64,000 bases of DNA from Microcoleus sp. FACHB-672 (lineage in GTDB: Bacteria; Cyanobacteriota; Cyanobacteriia; Cyanobacteriales; Oscillatoriaceae): contig NZ_JACJOU010000032.1 of assembly GCF_014695725.1 (NCBI RefSeq), forward strand, positions 1 to 64,000. Direction: 5' to 3'. Both the position numbers and the translations under genes were made by a program. The notes under the pieces are model-generated. The model was given only the letters and a program-made list of their open reading frames with translations, searched no databases and had not been told where the DNA came from. The number at the start of each line of letters is the position of its first letter. The first letter of the stretch is position 1. Below are positions 28,077 through 36,595 of the stretch, in pieces.

Positions 28077-28842
28077 GACTTAGTTTGCCTTGCTTGAGCG
28101 ATGACCAGAGCCAGCCGGCTATATACTCCTCCCTGCTTAAACAGGCGGGCGAAAAGGTGAAATTATCAGGACATAAGTAACTTCTAAAAGCAGGCATCGG
28201 CAAGAGCAATAATGACAAAATTTACTGTCAAACTTGGAACTTCCCTAGGCCACCAGCTCCAGTCCTAATTTGCTCGGTCAGTCCTCACAATAAATGAGGC
28301 AAAACTAAACCAGAAAAAGGCAAAAATAAAACTAGGAAGTTTTTGTTTTTGTCTTTTATCCTGACTTTTAAATTCTCATTGTTTTATGCAAACTAAGTGC
28401 AAAATTATTTCTCCGTAACGGGTGATCGGGCAATGCCGGCCAATCAGGTACGGCCACGGATGCAATAAAGACGATCCAACGATAAAATCGTGGGGATCAT
28501 TAGCCGGTCTAACCCCCAATATGAACGCGGTTGTCGAGACGGGTGCTCTACTCAACAAAATAGTTCCACTATTGAACAAACTCCTGTATCGCTTAGCCTT
28601 AGGCAAATGCAATCAGAATTGCTCACACAATTTTAGTTGCACTGGCTCAAGGGCAGGAGTAGGGTGCATCACGACAAACACCTTGGGGAAGCCGAAAAGT
28701 AGAACCTAGGCGGGTTTTTGCAGCGGATTTTGCACCGGCAAATCCTCCCAATCGCAACCCCAATCTAATGGCTCACAAAAAAATTCAGAGCCGCCTTTGG
28801 TTCGCTAACGCGCTAGAAAAATGGGCCATCTAGAGGTAAGCG
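28077..28842. other. Long intergenic region with RNA-like structures
   Basis: About 765 bases with no supported protein gene. AACTTCCCTAG (28238-28248) pairs with CTAGGAAGTT (28332-28341), which is followed by TTTGTTTTTGTCTTTT. CCTCA and TGAGG form a small hairpin between them, so an RNA ending near 28357 is conceivable. Further on, GATCC..ACGAT AAA ATCGT..GGATC (28473-28498) is a compact two-part hairpin. A 95-codon plus frame (28422-28709) and a 78-codon minus frame lack motifs and ribosome-binding sites and are not called. Confidence 0.4.
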
Positions 28843-29847
28843 ATGTACACAGATCGACAATCATTCAGACACTGGAACGTCAGTAGTTCTGACAATGAGT
28901 TGATTCAACAGTGGGTGGGGTGCCAATCTCCCCGCCGACGGCGGTCTTCCTGGCGCTTGGCCAAACAGTTCCAAGCTTTTGCCGGCAAACCCTTCGCCCA
29001 AGTCACAAGAGCCGATATTCGGGCGTTTGGAACCGCTAAAGCGTCTGAGGGCGTTTCCCCCCAAAAAGTTGCACAGATGCTGTTGGGGATTAAGTCTTTG
29101 TTCACCTTGGGATACGAACTCGGTGTGCTGCCAGTGAACATCCCCCCAGAACGTTGGCCAAAAATTAGGCTCAAAAGGCGTTCTCGTCGTAAGAAACCTG
29201 CTCGGAAGTGGGGATTCGGTTTGGGGTTGAGTGTTTGTTGTTTAGCGCTGATAGTCCCAGGATTTCTTAACAACGTACAATCTACCCAACCGGCATTGAG
29301 TCTCACGGCGCGGGATTGGGACGAACCCAAAGTGTCGGGACAGTTAAGTGATTTATACGCCCAAACCGCAACACCCCTCAAAAGCGCTAACATCAAAGCT
29401 TTTCTAGACCTGATCGCTGTAGCGGAAGGAACGGCGGGATCAGATGGCTACCGCACTCAATTCACCGGCGTTAAATTTGATAGTTTCCGCACCCATCCTG
29501 ATCAGGTGAACTGCGCCTACTCTAACGGGCGGCGCATTTGCTCAAGTGCGGCGGGGAGATATCAATTTTTAAAGCCAACGTTTGACCGGCTCAAACGAAA
29601 ATTAGGATTGCCAGATTTTGGCCCCCGATCTCAAGATTTGGCAGCGATTGAATTAATTCGAGAACAAGGCGCGCTGGCAGATATTGAAGCTGGCAACATT
29701 AAAGCCGCTTTACGCAAAATCTCAGCCATTTGGGTTCATGTTGAAGGTGCCGGTTATGGGCAACCCGAACACCCTTTAGATAAGTTAGAGGCGATGTACT
29801 GGCGGGAGCGAAAAAAATATGAATCTCCCTCACAGGCACAGAAATAG
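28843..29847 (+). CDS. Chimeric protein: integrase SAM-like domain, membrane helix, lambda-R-type endolysin domain
   Basis: This 334-aa protein joins three parts. Residues about 18-110 look like the SAM-like core-binding domain of tyrosine recombinases (LAKQFQAFAGKPFAQVTRADIRAF, then a second helical pair). The recombinase catalytic domain is absent. A strongly basic stretch (KRRSRRKKPARK) and one hydrophobic helix (123-142) follow. Residues about 183-325 match the lambda R/GH104 lytic transglycosylase. This includes IKAFLDLIAVAEGT with the presumed catalytic E195, SSAAGRYQFLKPTFDRL, and VEGAGYGQPEHPLDKLEA. The positive charges suggest the DNA-binding-like part is cytoplasmic and the murein-cleaving part periplasmic. 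Its role is unknown. Confidence 0.8.
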   Translation: MYTDRQSFRHWNVSSSDNELIQQWVGCQSPRRRRSSWRLAKQFQAFAGKPFAQVTRADIRAFGTAKASEGVSPQKVAQMLLGIKSLFTLGYELGVLPVNIPPERWPKIRLKRRSRRKKPARKWGFGLGLSVCCLALIVPGFLNNVQSTQPALSLTARDWDEPKVSGQLSDLYAQTATPLKSANIKAFLDLIAVAEGTAGSDGYRTQFTGVKFDSFRTHPDQVNCAYSNGRRICSSAAGRYQFLKPTFDRLKRKLGLPDFGPRSQDLAAIELIREQGALADIEAGNIKAALRKISAIWVHVEGAGYGQPEHPLDKLEAMYWRERKKYESPSQAQK

Positions 29848-30068
29848 GGGAATAAGCCACCCATAAGCGAATACCCTTCTCATTCATTCTTTTAGGGGAT
29901 CACCTCAAAATCCCCCATTCCTCTCTACCCTTTAATCCAGCTTAATTGTCTTCCTTCCTTCCCTAAAAAAGTGGAAATTGAGAAGAGAGGGCAACGCATG
30001 AAATTCTCGCCCTTCGCCGGCTTTTTCCGCTCACCAAAGCGCTGTTATTTTTTACTTTTACGTTTATA

Positions 30069-30140
30069 TGGGTCGCCCGGGATTCGAACCCGGAACTATT
30101 CGGTTAAAAGCCGAGTACTCTACCGTTGAGTTAGCGACCC
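30069..30140 (-). tRNA. trnK: tRNA-Lys (UUU)
   Basis: Read on the minus strand from 30140, the 72-base sequence folds as a cloverleaf. The acceptor is GGGTCGC/GCGACCC with discriminator A at 30069. The anticodon stem ACTCGG/CCGAAT frames the loop CTTTTAA, giving anticodon UUU. The T arm carries the standard GTTCGAATC. CCA is not encoded. It lies 59 bases downstream of the mutarotase gene on the same strand. Confidence 0.96.
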
Positions 30141-30199
30141 AGTAAGTGTGCCTTTAAAACACCTTTACTAGATTAGCAGAGGTTTTTCTAAAAGACAAG

Positions 30200-31075
30200 T
30201 TATTTGTCTAAAAAACTTACCGTCATCCGAACGAGCGTCTCGCAACTGGCTCCGGGCTGTAAGCGAATCAGAGGTTTACCGACATTAAGGGCATTGCGGG
30301 GAGCGCTCCAAGGTTCAACACAGTAAAAGTCTTTACCCTTTACCGTCCAGAAAACCACCGTGGAATAGGTGCTGTTGTAGCTGAGGGTGATCCGCGTCTG
30401 CCGGCTGGCATCGGTGACACTGGTGGCTAAGCCCGTTAACTGGTTAAACGCCACATCAATTTCATCTTGCTCAAAGTCAAAGGTGCCGGTGAACGGGTGT
30501 TTCGTCTGTGCTCTTTGATCTTGGTATTGGACAGCAGGAATATTGAAACCCAACTGAGTTTTGTCAAGCGCCAAAAAGTAGGGATGCAAGCCGGTGGAAA
30601 AGGGCATTACCTCAGTCGAGCGATTTGTATAGCGCTGAAAAATTTCCAAGGCGTTACCTTTGATCTGGTAAGTAAAAGCCAGTTCAAAGTCAAAGGGGTA
30701 AACAGCGCGTGTTTGGTCATTGCTGGTCAAAACCAGCGTCATAGCGGCTCGCTCTTCAGTAATTTGCTCTCGCACTTCCCAAGGCAGATCGCGGGCAAAC
30801 CCATGCTGTTTGAGGGTGTATGGCTGGTCGTTGTGAGTGTAGGTGTTGTCTGGCAAGTTGCCACAGATCGGAAATAAAATCGGAATTCCACCTCGCACAC
30901 TCAAGTCTGGGTTGGCAAACCGGGCGGTATCTAAGTAAAGGATTTCTTGGCCTTTTACCCGCCAGCCGGTGATAATGCCACCCCGTTCTGGAACGACCTC
31001 TAGCCGAGATTCTGCGGCTTGGTCAGTGAGAATGTAGGTTTTATACTGCTGCTTTTTGACGGCGATCGCAAACAC
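30200..31075 (-). CDS. Aldose 1-epimerase / galactose mutarotase-like protein
   Basis: The 291-aa protein has the beta-sandwich mutarotase pattern: ERGGIITGWRVKGQEILY near the start, SVRGGIPILFPICGNLP, then LKQHGFARDLPWEV with a conserved His. STGLHPYF supplies the second His, and a late carboxylate lies around CVEPWSAPRNAL. It should interconvert alpha and beta sugar anomers or bind a related sugar phosphate; the exact sugar is not known. The start is GTG within a HIP1 octamer context (GTGTTTGCGATCGC); another start further in cannot be excluded. Confidence 0.85.
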   Translation of the reverse strand: MFAIAVKKQQYKTYILTDQAAESRLEVVPERGGIITGWRVKGQEILYLDTARFANPDLSVRGGIPILFPICGNLPDNTYTHNDQPYTLKQHGFARDLPWEVREQITEERAAMTLVLTSNDQTRAVYPFDFELAFTYQIKGNALEIFQRYTNRSTEVMPFSTGLHPYFLALDKTQLGFNIPAVQYQDQRAQTKHPFTGTFDFEQDEIDVAFNQLTGLATSVTDASRQTRITLSYNSTYSTVVFWTVKGKDFYCVEPWSAPRNALNVGKPLIRLQPGASCETLVRMTVSFLDK

Positions 31076-31083
31076 AGTGGTTA

Positions 31084-31160
31084 TTTGTTAGTTATCAGTT
31101 GTCAGTCGGTACAAGTCAGTTGTCAAATATCAGTAGCGACTAACATTTAACAACTGACTG
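31084..31160. repeat. Degenerate heptad-type repeat between the mutarotase and CapA genes
   Basis: The spacer contains TTATCAG, TTGTCAG and TCAGTTG units and their inverse CAACTGAC. It gives a repetitive, partly self-complementary stretch of the GTTATCAGTTGTCAG type common between cyanobacterial genes. No T run is attached. Confidence 0.5.
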
Positions 31161-31178
31161 CGAGGCGATTTATCTCGC

Positions 31179-33191
31179 CTAGGCGAACACCGGCAGTTGA
31201 ATCGTCTTGCGACGCATTTGCTCGGCTGCTAGGCTGAGAGTTTCCGCTTCTTTCTGCTTCCAATTCGACAGATTAAAAGAAGGCGGTGGAATTGCGGGTA
31301 GTTGACTTTGTTGATTTTCCGATGGCGGTGAGGGTAGGTTGGGAACGAACGGTTGTGTGATAAACGGCTGAGTGTTAATAAACTCATCCTCAGCAGCCGG
31401 TTCAGTTTCAGGAGAAGCCTCTAGCTGTTCCTTATTTTGAAGCACTTCAAGCTCCTCAGCATAGTTCCGCAGAATAATATCAGCGGGAAACACCGGCACT
31501 TTGATTGAAGAATTCGAGTTCTGGGCCGGCACTGGGGAAGAATTGGGTGCTGTTACAAGTGCCGGCGCAGAATTTGCGCCCCCTGTTGTAAATTGTGCAT
31601 TCTGTAAAGCCGGCCCAGAATTTGCACCCTCTGCTGCGGCAATTGATTCGGTTCGCCGAGTGTTCAAGATCATCGGTGATGTCATTGGCCGCTCAAAAAT
31701 ATGAGAAATTTCCTCAATGTGGTTGAGAATTTCGTCGCCTCGCTCATCCTTAACAACGCTTGGCTGATACTGCCTCACTTCCACCGGCAGAAACTCTACC
31801 TTCATTTTTTTCCCTTTCAGCGATACTTTCAGCACGGCTGTATCGTAATCGCTGCGAGAATTCCCCCCGAAGATAAAATTTCCTAACGAGTAGGCAATGG
31901 GCCGGCCCTTATAAATCTCTGCACCCTGCAAAACGTGGGGATGATGGCCAACTACCACATCGGCTCCCTGATCGATTGTGAAATGAGCCAATTCTCGCTG
32001 CCAATCAGCAGGATAATCGGCGAGTTCCTCACCCCAATGGTAGTTCACGATAATCCAGTCTACCTGGTTCCGGATCGCACTGATATCTTCAGCGATTTGA
32101 GCTTCGAGCAAAGGGTTGGTGCCGGCTACTTTATCGGCGGCAGCGTGAGATTCTGGATCGTAGTACCCCAGATAGGCGATACGCTGACCTTTGACTTCGA
32201 TAATTTCTGGGCGTCGTGCTTCTTTGATATCTCTGCCGGCACCCACGTAGCGAATTCCCGCCCCATCTAATGTTTGCAGCGTTTCCGCGAGTCCCGGTGC
32301 CTCATAATCCATCGTGTGGTTGTTGGCAAGGTTTACGATATCCACACCCCCCTCGGTCAGCGCTTGGACAGATTCGGGATCGGCTTTAAAATTAAATTCT
32401 TTACCGGGTCTAATCGTCTCGGATCGCGTCAGCGGATTTTCCAAATTGACCATCGCCACATCCACTTGCCGGTATAAATCCATTTGAGCGAAGGCCCATT
32501 TGTAATCCTTGCCGGCGACATCGGCAAAGGAATCTGATAGGGTAACATCGCCGGCAAACATCAGCGTCACAATCGGATCAGTCGGATCGGTTACCTGATT
32601 GTGATATTTCACGGGGATGGTTTCTAAAGCCGCCCGCACCTCTTTGGGGCGAGTTTGTTGGGTCAGCGTCACCGCCTCAGTCGGAATAGGAGTAGTAGCA
32701 ATTTTATTATTTAGAATGGCGCGGTAACCAAACCAGCAGCCAAAGGTAAAAGAAGCAACTGCTGTGCCTACCACTAACATGGCACGCAGCACCTTAAAAT
32801 TAATTTTCTCGCCCGGCAGCCAGCCAATCGAATGCCTTCTGGGCACCCCTTGTACGCGCCGTTGCTGGTTAGCTGGGGTGACGATGCGGACTGATTGTTT
32901 CCATACGATATCGGGTTGGCCGGCACAACGCGCCACAATCCGCACGCCATCTATTTCGTCAGAGTTCAGTTTCCAAATTTGGTGACAGATTGATTGCACA
33001 GTCCGCTGCTTGTCCACTGCTTGTCGGAACTCTACAAAGATTTGTAGACAGCCGGCCTGAGCGTTTTCTACACGGGCGTGAATGCCTTGAGGCAACAAAT
33101 ACGTGTTTATCCAATACGTCAGTGCCCGGAAATTCCCAGCCCGCGCTAAATCGATTACAGACGGTTGCCACACACTGTCTAGAGTCGTCAT
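31179..33191 (-). CDS. CapA-family protein with cytoplasmic N-terminal domain and membrane anchor
   Basis: From ATG 33191 (GAGG upstream) the protein has 670 residues. The first 140 form a soluble domain of unknown type. One membrane helix follows (about 145-165, AMLVVGTAVASFTFGCWFGY). The extracytoplasmic CapA/PgsA-type metallophosphatase-like domain follows, with MFAGDVTLSD, MVNLENPLT, DIVNLANNHTMDYE, IVNYHWGEEL and VVVGHHPHVLQG. Its Asp, Asn and His residues fit a metal site. A proline- and asparagine-rich tail of about 150 residues ends the protein. CapA proteins act in poly-gamma-glutamate capsule export or anchoring, but no other cap/pgs gene is nearby. An upstream TTG would add three residues. 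Confidence 0.85.
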   Translation of the reverse strand: MTTLDSVWQPSVIDLARAGNFRALTYWINTYLLPQGIHARVENAQAGCLQIFVEFRQAVDKQRTVQSICHQIWKLNSDEIDGVRIVARCAGQPDIVWKQSVRIVTPANQQRRVQGVPRRHSIGWLPGEKINFKVLRAMLVVGTAVASFTFGCWFGYRAILNNKIATTPIPTEAVTLTQQTRPKEVRAALETIPVKYHNQVTDPTDPIVTLMFAGDVTLSDSFADVAGKDYKWAFAQMDLYRQVDVAMVNLENPLTRSETIRPGKEFNFKADPESVQALTEGGVDIVNLANNHTMDYEAPGLAETLQTLDGAGIRYVGAGRDIKEARRPEIIEVKGQRIAYLGYYDPESHAAADKVAGTNPLLEAQIAEDISAIRNQVDWIIVNYHWGEELADYPADWQRELAHFTIDQGADVVVGHHPHVLQGAEIYKGRPIAYSLGNFIFGGNSRSDYDTAVLKVSLKGKKMKVEFLPVEVRQYQPSVVKDERGDEILNHIEEISHIFERPMTSPMILNTRRTESIAAAEGANSGPALQNAQFTTGGANSAPALVTAPNSSPVPAQNSNSSIKVPVFPADIILRNYAEELEVLQNKEQLEASPETEPAAEDEFINTQPFITQPFVPNLPSPPSENQQSQLPAIPPPSFNLSNWKQKEAETLSLAAEQMRRKTIQLPVFA

Positions 33192-33623
33192 CCTGTTCAA
33201 TCCTCAACACACGCTACGCTGCTTAAAACTAGCACCCTATTGAAAGTCAACTCAAGTATTCTCCGGCAATAGGAGGAGCTTGTTTAATGGCAGTTCAATC
33301 GTAGTTTACACCGGCACCTGTGATTCTACGGGCAGGTTTGATTAACCTAGCTGCAAGAAAGCGTATCGATCTCCACAGACACGACGTTGCCATCTTGCTC
33401 GCTCAACTCCCCCGTACCTGCCGGCGAAGGCATTTGCAGAACCCCAGCACCCTACAAGCTCGTTCCCAGACTGCAAAGATTGATACAAATTGTCAGTGAC
33501 TTCAGTCACTTTGACACAAGCTTCACAATCACAGCTATCGGGGATCGCTATCAACTGATCTCTCGCTAAAATCTAGGATATTTAAGGCTAAGGAATTCAC
33601 AGACTCAGGATGCTCATACTGCT
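33192..33623. other. Divergent intergenic region
   Basis: About 430 bases between the CapA-like gene and the small gene at 33624. Two 60-70-codon frames occur on opposite strands with no motif or ribosome-binding site. I see no RNA gene or clear promoter. Confidence 0.4.
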
Positions 33624-33863
33624 ATGATTCGCACCCTTGTAGAATCCGCATTTCAAACAGGTTGCCTCAGCGTCGAATCGGAAGGTCTTATCCGCCAAGT
33701 TTTAGCGCTCAAGGGCTATTGCTTAGACGATTTAGACGCACTTGCTAACCTTTGTGACGCTGTCAAGGCTGGTTACATTCAACGCGAAAGTCGGGGGAGA
33801 GTCTCGCTCTTTTTAGAGGAAGCTCGCAAACTCTCACAAAGTTTTCTTTTCGCCAACAGTTAA
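33624..33863 (+). CDS. Small conserved-looking protein, function unknown
   Basis: The 79-aa protein starts MIRTLVESAFQTGCLSVESEG and contains LIRQVLALKGYCLDDLDALANL. It is helical, without membrane segments. The sequence resembles a small cyanobacterial hypothetical family with the pattern SVESEGLIRQVLAxKGY, which I recall without a known function. The codon use is like that of its neighbours. A weak hairpin with a T run follows at 33928. Confidence 0.65.
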   Translation: MIRTLVESAFQTGCLSVESEGLIRQVLALKGYCLDDLDALANLCDAVKAGYIQRESRGRVSLFLEEARKLSQSFLFANS

Positions 33864-33927
33864 ACGAGAAAACTTCACTCTAACAATTTCTACTAAGCGC
33901 TGAGAGAGTGGTTTCTCGGCGTTTTGT

Positions 33928-33961
33928 GCCGATGAACGGCCTTAGTCTTATCGGCGTTTTT
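33928..33961 (+). terminator. Weak candidate terminator
   Basis: GCCGAT (33928-33933) pairs with ATCGGC (33950-33955), followed by GTTTTT. The stem is short and the loop is 16 bases. It lies between two plus-strand genes. Confidence 0.35.
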
Positions 33962-34084
33962 GAGAGCGCGAGAGTTATATAAGGTATAAAATCCTCCGGA
34001 AAAGCGGTTGTTTCAGTGCCTTTTTAAGCATTCAAACAGTGGTAGGATTGGCGAAGTCGTTCATTACTTGGCTGAAATATTGCG

Positions 34085-34549
34085 ATGGCAACTGCCACTT
34101 CCTATCCCAACGCACCTGATGTGTCAACCGAAGACTACCTGGTAGTAGGCTTAGCCACTTGCTTTATCAAAGAAGATGGCGAAGTCCATGAAGTTAAAAT
34201 TATCGAGCCTATCCCTTCGGCAGCTTTAGAAGCAATTCTCAAAGGAATTCCCACTTCTTACCAAATGGCTTTGAGCACAACTGTGGGGGCTGTGTTAGAT
34301 GGTGAAACCCCTCAAAAACCGGCCCAGTTTCCTGCAGAGGCTCAATTTTGCGATGAGTTTTCCTTCCGGACGATCGCGGCAACTCGCACCTACAAAAGCC
34401 GTACCAGCGCTCAATCACACCTTCCTTTGGGAACTGTGCGCGATGACTTTAATTATTCCCTGGATCGCAAGCGGGTGCTGAATTCCCAGCGAATTATTAA
34501 AACGGAAGACAATGTGAAGCAACACGAGTACACGCACAAGGTACTGTAG
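34085..34549 (+). CDS. Conserved-looking cyanobacterial protein, function unknown
   Basis: The 154-aa soluble protein starts MATATSYPNAPDVSTEDYLVVG and includes GLATCFIKEDGEVHEVKIIEPIPSAALEAIL. I recognise no domain, membrane segment or catalytic motif. The single cysteines at about residues 31 and 88 do not form a metal motif. The C-terminal half is rich in basic residues and threonine (AATRTYKSRTSAQSH). A near-perfect terminator follows 5 bases after the stop, which supports a real, discrete transcript. Confidence 0.75.
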   Translation: MATATSYPNAPDVSTEDYLVVGLATCFIKEDGEVHEVKIIEPIPSAALEAILKGIPTSYQMALSTTVGAVLDGETPQKPAQFPAEAQFCDEFSFRTIAATRTYKSRTSAQSHLPLGTVRDDFNYSLDRKRVLNSQRIIKTEDNVKQHEYTHKVL

Positions 34550-34554
34550 CAAGC

Positions 34555-34598
34555 ATCAGAATTCAGAACCTTGTCAACCTTCTGAATTCTGATTTTTT
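34555..34598 (+). terminator. Strong rho-independent terminator
   Basis: ATCAGAATTCAGAA (34555-34568) pairs perfectly with TTCTGAATTCTGAT (34580-34593) across an 11-base loop. T residues continue to 34598. It begins 5 bases after the stop at 34549. Confidence 0.9.
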
Positions 34599-35434
34599 AA
34601 GATTTTAATAGATTGTCGGCCTTGTCTCACCTCAAAGGTCAGCCAGCAGCTTCTCGGATGCTAAAAATACGCCGGCTTGAGTGATCAATGCTGAAGGCTC
34701 GTTTCGCCTGGAAATACAGTTTCCATTCCTCTGCCGGTTGAGGCAAAAAAGATAATTCACGATTAAATTAATTTAACCTTAAAGATAGAGGAAATTTTTC
34801 TCTATCTCAGACTTTGGAACACTTTAATAAAATTGAATGGAGTTATTTTGTATTCGCGCTTACTTGCTAAATTCACAGATAACTCTTTCTGTAGATACAA
34901 GTAAGAAACAAGATAAATTTGTTATTTTGAATATAAGTAATCATTAAATGCAAAGGCCAGCATGACTTGTTCAGCCTTGGCTGTTTCACCCTGGCTTTAT
35001 TGAAGCTTCGGACACTAAGGGATTCTATTTTAATGGGATAATTATGCACTGACTCCGTGAAACAAAGTTATGCAGAAAAGACTAAGTAGCTTTAGCAAAA
35101 AAATTATCTTTATGCGAAAAATTTCTAATCAATAGAAATCACAGTCAATACAGCCCCTTTTTGATGTCAATTCTTATAAAGAGAATAGCCATTAAAAACG
35201 GCTGGTGATTGTAAAAATAAAGATAAAATCAAGGTTTTATGTAAAAATATTTTATAAATTATAAAATATTTAACAAATTAAAAATTTAACTTATTATAGC
35301 AAAAATTTATATTTATTAAATTAAAGCCTATAAAAACCAAACAATATTTTTATAGCTGAGTGTCTGAAACCTCTTATTATTTTACGAAGAATGAATATTA
35401 TTTTGACTTTAAAATCCAAGAATAGGGGAAAAGA
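34599..35434. other. Very AT-rich upstream region of the terminal oxidase gene
   Basis: About 835 bases without an ORF worth calling. From about 35220 the sequence is extremely AT-rich (TAAAAATATTTTATAAATTATAAAATATTT), with many possible -10 elements. AGGGGAAAAG just before 35435 is the probable ribosome-binding site. A long leader or unannotated RNA is possible but nothing specific was recognised. Confidence 0.4.
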
Positions 35435-36133
35435 ATGATCCGCTTATTAGTTAGTATCTTAGAAATTACTTTGGGCACATTTTACGGAAAACGTTTTTAC
35501 GCCAAGTGCTTTGTGTTGGAGACGATCGCCCGTGTTCCTTACTTTGCTTATCTCTCAGTGCTTCACCTTTATGAAAGTTTTGGTATGTGGGATAAATCAG
35601 ATTGGCTGAAAATTCACTTCGCTGAAACGTGGAATGAATTGCACCACCTGCGAATTCTCGAGGCGCTGGGGGGAAATGAGCGTATGATTGACCGCTATAT
35701 CGCTCGAATTGGTGTTTTATTTTACTACTGGGTTCTTGTTTTTATTTATATGATTTCACCCAGATCGGCTTACTACTTTAACGAATTAGTGGAAGGAAAA
35801 GCCCACGACACCTATGATAAGTTTTTAAACGAGTTTGGGGCGGAACTTAAAACCCAGCCGGCACCGGCTGTGGCAATCACATATTACCGAGATGGCGATC
35901 TGTACATGTTTGATGAGTTTCAAACGTCTCATCTGCCGGCACAGCGCCGGCCAAAAATTGAAAATCTATACGATGTGTTTGTCGCTATCCGTAATGATGA
36001 AATGGAACACGTTATGACGATGAAGGCTTGTCAGAGATCGGATGCGAAGGAGATTATAAATAGCCCTCATAGTGCTGAGGCTAAAGCTCAATCTGAAGAA
36101 GATTCAGAGGTGTCCGATAAACATTTAGTTTAG
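35435..36133 (+). CDS. Plastoquinol terminal oxidase (alternative oxidase family)
   Basis: The 232-aa di-iron membrane protein oxidises plastoquinol and reduces oxygen to water, relieving over-reduction of the electron-transport chain. Conserved parts are LETIARVPYFAYLSVLHLYESFG with ligand E29, HFAETWNELHHLRILEALGG with Glu and His ligands, FNELVEGKAHDTYDKF, and the C-terminal DEMEHVMTM. It resembles plastid PTOX more than mitochondrial AOX. Two hydrophobic hairpin-like helices (about 30-50 and 90-112) suit a monotopic membrane protein. The last 25 residues are acidic and variable. It is flanked by a long AT-rich leader and probably monocistronic. Confidence 0.93.
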   Translation: MIRLLVSILEITLGTFYGKRFYAKCFVLETIARVPYFAYLSVLHLYESFGMWDKSDWLKIHFAETWNELHHLRILEALGGNERMIDRYIARIGVLFYYWVLVFIYMISPRSAYYFNELVEGKAHDTYDKFLNEFGAELKTQPAPAVAITYYRDGDLYMFDEFQTSHLPAQRRPKIENLYDVFVAIRNDEMEHVMTMKACQRSDAKEIINSPHSAEAKAQSEEDSEVSDKHLV

Positions 36134-36150
36134 TGGTTAGGGGAATTAGA

Positions 36151-36178
36151 TTTTTTTTAACCGCAGATTAACGCAGAT
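36151..36178. repeat. Dispersed repeat, second copy
   Basis: TTTTTTTTAACCGCAGATTA followed by ACGCAGAT. It matches the inverted copy at 12215-12243 apart from two A/G changes and one indel, and lies just after the oxidase stop. Confidence 0.55.
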
Positions 36179-36287
36179 GTGGGCGATAGTCTGCTATTAG
36201 GTATATCCAAACAAGCTGAGGATTGGATGCAGTTTATCTATAGTTTTTAAGATTTCACCGGCAGTCTTAAGTAAATGAGACGGCTGG

Positions 36288-36506
36288 TTATTTTCCTGCG
36301 TCTTCAATTAGTTTTTTGAAGCAGAGATAGGCTTGTTCGGGCGTAAGGGGGGGAGATTCTTTTTCGTTGGGGATGTAGTATTGCCGACTATCTGGAAAAT
36401 GACGGACGACAAAACTAGGAATTAGCCCTAATTGCATTGCTTTTTCCCCAAGGTTATCTGCGGTTTCTGAGAGAGTGTATTCATCGTGAAAAGGCGCTTC
36501 AGTCAT
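36288..36506 (-). CDS. Small protein, function unknown
   Basis: The 72-aa protein starts MTEAPFHDEYTLSETADNLG after a good ribosome-binding site (AGGAGAT). It has no membrane segment or recognised domain. The pattern FVVRHFPDSRQYYIPNEKESPPLTPEQAYLCF is reminiscent of small cyanobacterial hypothetical proteins. It is downstream of the 189-aa membrane protein on the same strand and may share its transcript. Confidence 0.6.
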   Translation of the reverse strand: MTEAPFHDEYTLSETADNLGEKAMQLGLIPSFVVRHFPDSRQYYIPNEKESPPLTPEQAYLCFKKLIEDAGK

Positions 36507-36595
36507 AGATGCTTATCTCCTAAGCTGATAGTGTGTGCAATCTATTCTGTTATAATCGGCCCTCTGCAATTTGAGGTGCCGGCAAGATTTCTGGA

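Noticed and set aside
28238-28357. Possible Yfr1-like small RNA (GTCCTCACAA)
   Set aside because: The conserved Yfr1 core ACUCCUCACAC is not matched, and no flanking stem pair of the right size was found.
28422-28709. 95-codon ORF in the noncoding gap
   Set aside because: No ribosome-binding site, low coding character and no motif; overlaps a stable hairpin.
30069-30140. tRNA as an integration site for a nearby element
   Set aside because: No integrase gene with a catalytic domain and no repeated tRNA 3' end was seen nearby.
31084-31160. CRISPR-like array
   Set aside because: Units are 7 bases, degenerate and without spacers.
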